The notes under the pieces: model-generated
What the model was told of the DNA's origin: nothing
Seen by the model: the letters and a program-made list of their open reading frames with translations, nothing else
Database searches by the model: none
Shown: piece after piece, positions 17,863 to 25,714 of the stretch
Layout of the letters: the number at the start of each line of letters is the position of its first letter
How positions within the stretch are numbered: the first letter of the stretch is position 1
NCBI GenBank assembly: GCA_964585305.1
Contig: CAZPDM010000028.1
Span: 1-44,732, forward strand
Length of the DNA stretch: 44,732 nucleotides
Direction of reading: 5' to 3'
Source: CAZPDM01 sp964585305
Lineage (GTDB): Bacteria; Planctomycetota; Uabimicrobiia; Uabimicrobiales; JABWCH01
Program-made: the position numbers and the translations under genes

Positions 17863-20800
17863 ATGAAACCACTTGAAGAGAAAATTTCTCACCAATTGGG
17901 ATTAACTACACCTATTATTATTCAAAGCAAATTGGGTACTAGCGCGTTAGGTACTGCATACAAAATACAACATCCTATCTATGGAATTTGTGTGTTAAAA
18001 ATATTTGAAGGACGCGTAGTTCGTCAAAAGCCCAAATATCTAAAAAAATTTCTACAGCTTGCTAATCTTGGCAAGGATATTCATCATCCCAACCTCTCAA
18101 CAATTTTTTATGTCTATAACGAGGATGATAGTTTTATCCTACGAGAATTTGTTTCTGGGTTGACATTAGAAGAAAATATACAACGAAATAAAAGTTTTTC
18201 TGTTATAGAAGCCAGTAAAATTTTTACTAAGATAGCTACAGGACTTGCTTCTCTTGCAGAAATGAGCATTGTACACAAAAATTTAAAATCCAGTAATTTA
18301 ATTTTTGATCTCTCAGGGAATATAAAAATTGTCGATTTTTCTATGCCCCCAACAACACCACATTATCTTGCACCGGAACAATGTCAAGGAAAACCTTCGG
18401 ATTTTCGATCAGATATTTATAGCTTAGGAATCTTATATTTTTATTCTCTAACAGGACAATTACCTTTTCAATCTTCCAAACCTAATGAAATTATGGATCA
18501 GCATATAAATAAATCTTGTCCTGATGCAAGAAAATTAAAAAATGGTATTCCTAGCAAAGCAATCCAAGTAATTGAACGTATGACAGCAAAAGTTCCACAA
18601 GAACGTTATTCAAATTATGCAGAGCTAGTTTCTGATTTAGAAAGAATATTTCAGCAACAAAATTCAGATCTTACACGTGCAATTACTATTGAATTACCTC
18701 CATTAGAAGAAGATTCCGAAGCTGAAAATAATGCACCTATTCCAACTATAGCTATGCCGGGAAAACTTTCGCCATTTTCCAAATCACAATCTGTAAATGA
18801 TGTCAAACCAGCTTTTGCTATACAAGTAGCTTCTACTTTGTTAGAATCTGAGCAAGATACATTGCCAACAGAAATTATTAAAATTTTAGAGCAAGCTACA
18901 GATATTACACCATTTCTTTTTAGTCAAACAATGGTTGGACGCAGAAGTATTACTTTTCCTAAAATATATGAGGCAAAAATTGTCCAATATTTTTATGATA
19001 AATTTCATCGCGAATGCTGGATGTTAAAAGAATTGGAGAATGATCAAGTTGAGGCGGATATTGACTTTGATCAAGTATTGATGCTTCATTATCTTTACGG
19101 TTTTGAAAAAGAAATCCAAAACTCTCTAAAAAAAATACGTGTACGGCGTGGTGAAGAAGAAAAAGTTAAAGAATCTGAAGGACTCCATGATACACTATTT
19201 TTAAATGAATTATCAAAAAATATAGATCAAAAAACGAATATTGAAAACAAAAATAATGAAGAAACTAATCAACAACAAACAGCCATATATGGAAAAGAAC
19301 AAAATAGCCAAGAAACAGTTTTATATGAAAAAGGACAAAATATTCCAGGTTTAACGCCTCAAAATCAAGAAACTGTTTTATATGAAAAAGGACAAGACAT
19401 TCCAGGTTTAATTCCTCAAAATCAAGAGACTGTTTTATATGAAAAAGGACAAGATTTATCAAGTTTAGTAGAAAAAAAACAAGAGACTTCCTTCTCTCAA
19501 TCAGAAATAGAAAAACCTTTTTTAGAAGACCTTACACAAGATAAAGTAGAAGAAATCTATTTAGATATAGTAGTAGATTTTAATAATCACTATCAAAGTT
19601 TAGGTTGGTCAAAATTTGTTCGAGAAAATGAATTACAAAAAGACATTCATTTTCAACTTTTGCCAGCATTAGATGGCTCACCTAATAAAAAAATAGTTCG
19701 AATGGATTTAAGTTGCTTATTGGACTATGAAAAACAACAAGATAATATTTCAGCAATCAAACATTTTTTTCAAAGCGATTATGAAATTCACGAATTAGGA
19801 AAAGGAGGTATGGGTATTATTTTAAAACTAACAACCAAAAATAATGCCACGATTATCTCTCTTCGTCCTGAAAATACCTGGGCAAGACAATATTTTGCTG
19901 ATGTTCTCCATATTCGAAAAGGGCAGGATAATAAAGAAATTGTTTATGCTGAAGTTCCAGCAAAAACATCGTTAGTAGTAAAAGTAGCCTTTAAAGATTA
20001 TGAAGAATCTCTCATTCAAGAAGGAAAAAGTTTAGAAGAGTTAGGAAAAGATTCATCGATCAATCCTTGGCTAATTGGTATGATCCAGCAGGGCCATTTG
20101 ATGGCATTTCATTCCAGCCATGATAATTATCTAGGCTATTATTTAATGATAGAATATGCCAGTCAGGGAACTGTGGAAAATCTTTATAAAAAATTTCCTC
20201 AAGGTCGTGTCTCTTCTCTTGTAGCATATACTATACTTTATGGATTGACTCAAGCATTATTAAAACTAAAACAATTTGGTCTTATTCATCGAGATATCAA
20301 ACCTCAAAATATTTTATTTAATGATAAATATATAGCAAAACTCTCTGATTTTGGGCTTGCTATTACTACACGTGATCTCGCGCCAGGTCTTACAGAAGAT
20401 CGTAAACGTTTACTAAGATTATTAGATTCCCAATTTTTAAAAATAAGCCGACAAAAAGAACAGGTTGAAAAAAAGTGGAATGCTTTAAAAGAAATGTATC
20501 AACAGCAACAAAATTCAGCTAAATCCGAAGATTTAAAAGAATTATCTCGTAAGATTCAAGAATTAGAACTAACTTTAAAAGATTTGGAACAACAAGAAAA
20601 AAGTCGTGCGGAGTCTCTTAAAGATCGTTATCGTATTATGAGTGCAGGAGAAAATGCGCTAAAGAATCAATTTGCAGGGTCATTATATTACGCAGCTCCA
20701 GAACAATTTGAAACAGATAAAGCATTAACCTTCCAATGCGATGTTTACCAGCTTGGTGCTGTAATGTATACTTTACTTACAGGATTGCGTCCTGTTGAAG

Positions 20801-21276
20801 GTGAAACGATGTCAGAGTTGGTTTCAAAAGTAGTTTATTTTCCTAAGCCCAAAGTTTCAGATAAAGTATCTTGCAATGGCGTTGCGTTAGCACTAAGCGA
20901 TTTGGTCGCAGAAATGATGTGTAATTCTCCTAATGAACGTATTACAATTGAGCAAGTAAGCCAACGTTTAAAAGATATACTTGCAAAATTTGAAAAAGAA
21001 TTACGGCAAATTCCAGAATTTCCTCTTCCAGTAAATATCACACTTCCAAAAGAAGTAGAATCTTTCCAAAAGAAAGTTCAATTTGCTAAAAAAATGCACC
21101 AACTTTCTTGGGATATTATTGAGAAATATTGTATCAATAGTAAAGATCGACAGAAAAAATATGTTTTTGTTTGTCCTAAATGCAAAAAGAAATTACACGT
21201 TTATAAATATATGCAGGGTAAAACAGGCCATTGCCCACATTGTCATCATCCAATTATTATTAAGATTCCTGAATAA
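17863..21276 (+). CDS. Tandem kinase protein: N-terminal pseudokinase, C-terminal Ser/Thr kinase with coiled-coil activation-loop insert, zinc ribbon
   Basis: This 1137-residue protein has no signal or TM segment and is presumably cytosolic. Residues 15-265 form a first kinase fold that keeps Lys46 (CVLKIF) and LAPEQ, but its HRD is HKN (138-140) and its DFG is DFS (158-160), so it should be inactive. Residues 480-540 hold three 19-residue repeats. A second kinase domain starts near 640: GGMG (648-651), probable Lys707 (VVKVAF), HRDIKPQN (809-811) and DFG (829-831), all intact. Two insertions are odd: about 56 residues separate the glycine loop from the Lys, and about 114 residues separate DFG from APEQ (945-948), the latter mostly a Lys/Glu/Gln-rich coiled coil. 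The end carries a CPKC...CPHC zinc ribbon (from Cys1104). GAGAGG precedes the ATG. It is last in the exported-protein/kinase series. The first domain probably regulates the second; that is inference. Confidence 0.92.
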   Translation: MKPLEEKISHQLGLTTPIIIQSKLGTSALGTAYKIQHPIYGICVLKIFEGRVVRQKPKYLKKFLQLANLGKDIHHPNLSTIFYVYNEDDSFILREFVSGLTLEENIQRNKSFSVIEASKIFTKIATGLASLAEMSIVHKNLKSSNLIFDLSGNIKIVDFSMPPTTPHYLAPEQCQGKPSDFRSDIYSLGILYFYSLTGQLPFQSSKPNEIMDQHINKSCPDARKLKNGIPSKAIQVIERMTAKVPQERYSNYAELVSDLERIFQQQNSDLTRAITIELPPLEEDSEAENNAPIPTIAMPGKLSPFSKSQSVNDVKPAFAIQVASTLLESEQDTLPTEIIKILEQATDITPFLFSQTMVGRRSITFPKIYEAKIVQYFYDKFHRECWMLKELENDQVEADIDFDQVLMLHYLYGFEKEIQNSLKKIRVRRGEEEKVKESEGLHDTLFLNELSKNIDQKTNIENKNNEETNQQQTAIYGKEQNSQETVLYEKGQNIPGLTPQNQETVLYEKGQDIPGLIPQNQETVLYEKGQDLSSLVEKKQETSFSQSEIEKPFLEDLTQDKVEEIYLDIVVDFNNHYQSLGWSKFVRENELQKDIHFQLLPALDGSPNKKIVRMDLSCLLDYEKQQDNISAIKHFFQSDYEIHELGKGGMGIILKLTTKNNATIISLRPENTWARQYFADVLHIRKGQDNKEIVYAEVPAKTSLVVKVAFKDYEESLIQEGKSLEELGKDSSINPWLIGMIQQGHLMAFHSSHDNYLGYYLMIEYASQGTVENLYKKFPQGRVSSLVAYTILYGLTQALLKLKQFGLIHRDIKPQNILFNDKYIAKLSDFGLAITTRDLAPGLTEDRKRLLRLLDSQFLKISRQKEQVEKKWNALKEMYQQQQNSAKSEDLKELSRKIQELELTLKDLEQQEKSRAESLKDRYRIMSAGENALKNQFAGSLYYAAPEQFETDKALTFQCDVYQLGAVMYTLLTGLRPVEGETMSELVSKVVYFPKPKVSDKVSCNGVALALSDLVAEMMCNSPNERITIEQVSQRLKDILAKFEKELRQIPEFPLPVNITLPKEVESFQKKVQFAKKMHQLSWDIIEKYCINSKDRQKKYVFVCPKCKKKLHVYKYMQGKTGHCPHCHHPIIIKIPE
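19309..19479 (+). repeat. Three in-frame 57-bp tandem repeats within the tandem kinase gene
   Basis: Units begin at 19309, 19366 and 19423 and encode QETVLYEKGQ(N/D)IPGL(T/I)PQN; the third diverges in its second half. A weaker copy (QQTAIYGKEQNS) precedes them. Each unit offers a Thr and a Tyr in an acidic linker, possible phosphorylation or binding sites. Confidence 0.9.
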
Positions 21277-21300
21277 TTAAAGTCTTTATAGATTGCAAAA

Positions 21301-21344
21301 AACAAGCAGAATGTTAAGGTTAAACATTCTGCTTGTTTTTTTTT
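21301..21344. terminator. Bidirectional rho-independent terminator
   Basis: A 15-bp stem AACAAGCAGAATGTT/AACATTCTGCTTGTT is followed by eight or more Ts on the plus strand and by TTTTTT on the minus strand. It separates the convergent kinase and TPR genes. Confidence 0.92.
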
Positions 21345-21368
21345 GGAAAAAAGTAATTGATTGTATTT

Positions 21369-23180
21369 TTAGATTCCAATATTTGTCCATAATTCTGGAA
21401 TAGCATAAGTTAGTGTATTATTGTGTTCCAGTTCTTGAGATAAAGAACGTAATTTTTTTATTCTGGAACTATTACGGCAGGCTTCTGCGAGAATATAGGA
21501 ATGTTGTAAGTAACGAGTTGTGCCGCCTAAATCATTGCAACTGTATTTAAGTAAAGCTAAATTATAATAAACAAGGCTTGCTTCATTTAATTCACCAATA
21601 CGTTCCAAAATAACACCTGCTCGCCAATATAACCGTTGGGAATTAAAGAAGTCTCCATTTTGTTGCTCTATAATTGCTAAGTTAGTATAAATGCGTGCAA
21701 TTGTTGCAATATCACCATGCTTCCAAGATAATTCTTGTGCTTGATAATAGAGTTCTTTTGATCTGGCAATATTCTTTTGGTAGAAATAAATCTGGCCAAG
21801 TTGATGATACCCACGTGCTAATAATAATTGAAGATGTTCTTTTTCATATATATCAATACTTTTTTGGCAATATTCTGTTGCTTTAACAAAGTCTCCTAGC
21901 TTTTCATAGATACTTGCAATATAGCCACTAATTTTGGCAATAGAAATTTTATTACCTAATAACTCATATCGTTGTAAAGATTGTGAATAGGCTTGCAAAC
22001 TATCATTCCAACGTTGCCAACGAAAGTGCATACGTCCTACATCAGAATAGATATGCGCTAACAGTTCCAATAAATTATTTTTCTGCGCAATATCTAATGC
22101 CTTTTGAAAAGATTCAATAGCAAAAGTTGATGCAGTTGGTTCTTTGGAAGATAGATTTCCTAAACGTCGTTGTGCCTCTGCAATTTCAGCAGGAATAGCA
22201 GTTGCTTCGGATGCCGATAAAATGGCCTGACGATGTAAAATAGCTTGATCATATTGTAAACTTTTCTCAAATAAACGAGCTAAAACTTGATTTCGCTGTG
22301 TCTCTGTTATCTTATTTGCCCATTCCTGGGTCTGTCGAACTACTCTATTTTGTTGGGGAAGAAGACAAATTTGAGCTTGAATATTGGGAATTACCTCCCC
22401 AGCACTTTCAGCAAGTTTCTTTAAAAAATTATCAGCCGATTCTTCAATTATTTCTATCTTATGTCCATACAAATTGATTGCACGCTCAATGTCTTTCACT
22501 ACATTTCGAGTTTGCTCTACTACAGCCATTCCTGGGCAAGAGCATGGTAAGGTCTCTAAAATATAGTGGTGTAAATAAGGAAATACTCCATCCATTCCTA
22601 AAAATATTGAATAATATTTACGCAATAAATGCGCTACAAAATCCAACCGTTCACTGCCAAGACCATTTTGATAAATTTCAAAAGATTCTGCAAGACTTGC
22701 TATATTTTCAAAAGAACCACGTAATTTGAATATAACTGGTTTTGCATTTTCCCAATTCCAAGTAGATAGTTGAGCTTTTTCATTAATTACATGATAATCT
22801 TTTCCTTCTGTTAAATTAAGTCCTTTTAAAGCAAGTTCAACTCCATTATCCCAACCTAAATTTACTATAACTGATATCTTCTGTTGCGCAATTAAATGCG
22901 CAAGATAAAGATGAATAGAATTCAACTCTTGAACTCGAAATATTTCAAAAACTTTAAGATAATCTTTTCCTAATTCTTGATATAAAATTTCATTAAAATC
23001 TTCAAAGTGTTGCTCACACCACTGTTTCAATTGTGATGGAAAGATTGTAGGATTCAAAGATTGTAACAAAATATTTACAAATTGTTTTTTTGTTGCTAAA
23101 CAACTTGGTGCATATTTAGCAATCTCCGAATCAATAAAGAAAATAACTTGCTTTTTATGGAAAAAGTCTTGAATTTTCAT
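21369..23180 (-). CDS. TPR protein with a degenerate SIR2-like N-terminal domain
   Basis: This 603-residue protein has no signal peptide or TM segment. The first 240 residues recall SIR2-like NAD-binding folds: VIFFIDSEIAKYAPSC near the start where the NAD loop would lie, VIVNLGWDNGVELAL (104-118) in the place of the TTNxD motif, and FKLRGSFEN (151-159) in the place of KLHGS. The glycine-rich NAD loop is not recognisable and the active-site His appears as Arg, so NAD cleavage is doubtful. From about residue 320 to 590 there are at least six TPR units (for example SDVGRMHFRWQRWNDSLQAY), giving a protein-binding superhelix. The gene is monocistronic between two terminators. SIR2-TPR proteins occur in bacterial defence and signalling; here only a binding or scaffold role is safe, and the SIR2 assignment itself is tentative. 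Confidence 0.6.
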   Translation of the reverse strand: MKIQDFFHKKQVIFFIDSEIAKYAPSCLATKKQFVNILLQSLNPTIFPSQLKQWCEQHFEDFNEILYQELGKDYLKVFEIFRVQELNSIHLYLAHLIAQQKISVIVNLGWDNGVELALKGLNLTEGKDYHVINEKAQLSTWNWENAKPVIFKLRGSFENIASLAESFEIYQNGLGSERLDFVAHLLRKYYSIFLGMDGVFPYLHHYILETLPCSCPGMAVVEQTRNVVKDIERAINLYGHKIEIIEESADNFLKKLAESAGEVIPNIQAQICLLPQQNRVVRQTQEWANKITETQRNQVLARLFEKSLQYDQAILHRQAILSASEATAIPAEIAEAQRRLGNLSSKEPTASTFAIESFQKALDIAQKNNLLELLAHIYSDVGRMHFRWQRWNDSLQAYSQSLQRYELLGNKISIAKISGYIASIYEKLGDFVKATEYCQKSIDIYEKEHLQLLLARGYHQLGQIYFYQKNIARSKELYYQAQELSWKHGDIATIARIYTNLAIIEQQNGDFFNSQRLYWRAGVILERIGELNEASLVYYNLALLKYSCNDLGGTTRYLQHSYILAEACRNSSRIKKLRSLSQELEHNNTLTYAIPELWTNIGI

Positions 23181-23271
23181 AAAATTCTATGCAAAAACCA
23201 TGTCATAAAGACGTGGAAAAATGCACTTCCTTTCTTTTTTAAAAGGGAATAAAAGATTAAAAAAAGTTTGC

Positions 23272-23304
23272 AAAAAATTCGGGAGAAATTCTCCCGAATT
23301 TTTT
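23272..23304. terminator. Terminator at the end of the Hyf-like operon
   Basis: AAAAAATTCGGGAG/CTCCCGAATTTTTT form a stem with a short loop and flanking A/T runs, just beyond the last gene of the minus-strand Hyf-like operon. Confidence 0.88.
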
Positions 23305-23310
23305 ACGAAA

Positions 23311-24198
23311 TTATATTCGACCAATGAGTCTAAGCAAACCATCAAGAATAGTCATAGGATGGGGAGGACAGCCTGGGATAAATAAGTCCACAGGCAACAA
23401 ATTTTCAAGACCATTGTGCACTTCTGGATTATTGCGAAATGGGCCTCCACTAATTGCACACGAACCAACTGCAATAACTAGCTTTGGAGAAGGAATAGCA
23501 TCATAAGTTTTAAGCAATGCTTCTTTCATATTTTCAGAAACAGGGCCTGTTACAAGCAACGCATCCGCATGACGTGGGGAAGCTACAGCTTGAATACCAA
23601 AACGTCCTAAGTCAAAAGCAAGTGTATGGAGAACATTAAAATCTACACTGCAAGCATTACAATCACCTGCACTTACCATGCGGATTTTTAATGAACGATT
23701 AAATAATTTTCGAATTTCTTCACTTGGAGGCTTGGCTAAACGAATGCCAGTATCGCTTCCTAAGATTAAATCTTTACGTTTACTTGTAGCCAAACGAAAT
23801 TGATTGGTGTATTCAATATATTTTCTGGAGCAAGCATTTTGACATTCATTGCAAAATAAACAACGCCCTAAATCTATATGAGCTTTAGCAACATTACTAG
23901 CTAATGTAATTTTAGCTGGTTCATTTTTTTTCGCTGCTACACCTTTTTTATGCTTTTTCTTTTTTGAGGATGTTTTTTCTATTGCAACTTCTTGGTGTGT
24001 TTCAGCAGGTTGTTCTGGTGCAAAAAAACTGATCGCATCTACAGGACAAGCCTTCATGCAAAGTTGGCAATCCGGTGGGCAATGTTTTGTATCAAGAATT
24101 GGAAGCCCACGATAGCGATCTGGCAAGACAGGATCTTTTGCTGGAAATGGGATTGTAAGTTTTCCTTGTAATAATCTTGCCATAATAATATCGAACAT
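23311..24198 (-). CDS. Hyf-like small subunit: ferredoxin domain fused to NuoB-like subunit (HyfH-HyfI type)
   Basis: The product has about 295 residues. It begins with a membrane-proximal HyfH/NuoI-like stretch (IIMARLLQGKL) and two [4Fe-4S] motifs, HCPPDCQLCMKACP and GRCLFCNECQNAC, separated by a Lys-rich linker. The second half is NuoB/HyfI-like with its four cluster ligands in GDCNAC, VGSCAISGG and PGCPPHP. It should carry electrons through three [4Fe-4S] clusters in the peripheral arm. The ATG at 24198 lies 10 bases beyond the preceding stop with AAGGG in front; a longer upstream frame would overlap the previous gene and is less likely. E. coli hyfH and hyfI are separate genes, so this is a fusion. 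It is last in the operon. Confidence 0.88.
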   Translation of the reverse strand: MFDIIMARLLQGKLTIPFPAKDPVLPDRYRGLPILDTKHCPPDCQLCMKACPVDAISFFAPEQPAETHQEVAIEKTSSKKKKHKKGVAAKKNEPAKITLASNVAKAHIDLGRCLFCNECQNACSRKYIEYTNQFRLATSKRKDLILGSDTGIRLAKPPSEEIRKLFNRSLKIRMVSAGDCNACSVDFNVLHTLAFDLGRFGIQAVASPRHADALLVTGPVSENMKEALLKTYDAIPSPKLVIAVGSCAISGGPFRNNPEVHNGLENLLPVDLFIPGCPPHPMTILDGLLRLIGRI

Positions 24199-24208
24199 GA
24201 ATATTCCC

Positions 24209-25714
24209 TTACAAATCAAATCCACAATATGAAAGGTTGAAACTTTTATTACAAAGAGGGAAATCAAAAATTGCATTTCCTCTCAATGCCAAAGCAAGCC
24301 CAAACCAATTATGAAAAGATGGATCAGTAATTTTATAATGGCTAAACTTACCAGTGGAATCTGTTAAAGCAACATGACATATCTCCCCACGCCAACCTTC
24401 GGTTATAGATGCTATAAATTGGTTAGGAAATAATGTTTTTTCTATCTTCTCGCTAGCTGATCCTTCTGGCAAATTTGAAAGTGTTTCAGTAATATATGTT
24501 ACAGAATTCTGTATTTCTAGCCAACGCATCATACTGCGTGCATAAACATCTCCTGAATCGCATTTTGCAACAGGTATTGGTTTCTTATTATAATAAGCAA
24601 AAGGATGATCGTGGCGTACATCTCGAGCCAGTCCACAAGCTCGTGCTGCGGGGCCTACTAGACCTATTTCTGCAGCAGTATGCAACGATAGTTTTCCAGT
24701 ATTTTCAAAGCGAGAAAGTACAGAAGGAGAATCGAAAAGTAATTCTGTAGTTCTTTTGGTGCCCAAAAAAGTTTTAGCCAAACGTTTTTTTACTTCTGCA
24801 ATACGACTAGCATCTACATCAAAATAAACTCCGCCAGGTTTTATGAAAGCGCGTCCTAAACGACTGCCACAAATAATAGCACTCGTATTTAGGAAATCAC
24901 CACGCAATGCTCCACATGCTGCTGATGTTTGCAAAAATGCAACATCACCAGCTAAAGCTCCAATATCGCCAGTGTGATTTGCTAGACGTTCGAGTTCAAG
25001 CATAATACTTCTTAAAGCAATTGCTCGATCTGAAATATTGCAATTTGCTAAACTTTCTAATAGCTGGCAGTATGCAATGCCATGGCCTATTGTTGTATCA
25101 CCGGCCACAGCTTCGATTTGGAATAAGGTTCGCAAATTTGGGCCACCAAGTAACTGTTTTTCTATACCACGATGTTGATAGCCTAATGAAATTTCCAAGT
25201 GGAAAACATTTTCTCCATGACATTGGAAACGGAAGTGTCCAGGCTCAATAACTCCGGCATGAACAGGGCCAACTCCAACCTCATGTATTTCTTCGCCTTC
25301 TACTTGGAAGTAGTCCATAATTCCAATGAGAGGTTTTGTTTTACTATTATTATTTGCTTTACGTGGAAATCGTACAGGTTTTAGCCAAGGATGCCCAGTT
25401 GGTTTAATACCACATTGTTCCCAAATTTCTCTCTCAAATAAATGTACCTGCGGACATTCAGGAGTTAGACTTGGATATTCTTTTTCAACGTCAGTTGCAA
25501 AGGGCAATAAAAATCCTTTAGCATCATCACTTAAAACACAGTATAACCTGGCTTTGGTTTCCGCAACAGAAACACCAAATAAAGATGAAACTCGAAAACC
25601 TGCTTGCACTTTACTTAGAATTTGCTTTTGGAAATCAAGTAAAGATAAAATAGGAATTTTATCAAGTGCTATAGCTTGGGCATTTTTTAATTCAGGTATT
25701 TTGACTTCAAACAT
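24209..25714 (-). CDS. Hyf-like large subunit (NuoC-NuoD/HyfG type) lacking the Ni-Fe-binding cysteines
   Basis: The product has 501 residues. Residues 40-125 are NuoC-like (REIWEQCGIKPTGHPWLKP) and 130-501 NuoD/HyfG-like (GPVHAGVIEPGHFRF, SLGYQHRGIEK, ELERLANHTGDIGALAGDVA). In true group 4 [NiFe] hydrogenases the first ligand motif is RxCGxC; here the position reads AVAGDT (202-207). The last motif, DPCxxC, is replaced by SFNLSYCG within the final 15 residues, and no C-terminal maturation peptide follows. The subunit therefore cannot bind the Ni-Fe centre and belongs with energy-converting-hydrogenase-related (Ehr) complexes. It may pass electrons between the NuoB-like cluster and an unknown acceptor such as quinone. 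Its ATG overlaps the preceding stop as TAATG. Confidence 0.9.
   Translation of the reverse strand: MFEVKIPELKNAQAIALDKIPILSLLDFQKQILSKVQAGFRVSSLFGVSVAETKARLYCVLSDDAKGFLLPFATDVEKEYPSLTPECPQVHLFEREIWEQCGIKPTGHPWLKPVRFPRKANNNSKTKPLIGIMDYFQVEGEEIHEVGVGPVHAGVIEPGHFRFQCHGENVFHLEISLGYQHRGIEKQLLGGPNLRTLFQIEAVAGDTTIGHGIAYCQLLESLANCNISDRAIALRSIMLELERLANHTGDIGALAGDVAFLQTSAACGALRGDFLNTSAIICGSRLGRAFIKPGGVYFDVDASRIAEVKKRLAKTFLGTKRTTELLFDSPSVLSRFENTGKLSLHTAAEIGLVGPAARACGLARDVRHDHPFAYYNKKPIPVAKCDSGDVYARSMMRWLEIQNSVTYITETLSNLPEGSASEKIEKTLFPNQFIASITEGWRGEICHVALTDSTGKFSHYKITDPSFHNWFGLALALRGNAIFDFPLCNKSFNLSYCGFDL

Noticed and set aside
19265..19462. Minus-strand 65-codon frame with internal repeats (LVLFHIKQ)
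   Set aside because: It is the reverse complement of the 57-bp repeats in the kinase gene, so the pattern comes from that coding sequence.
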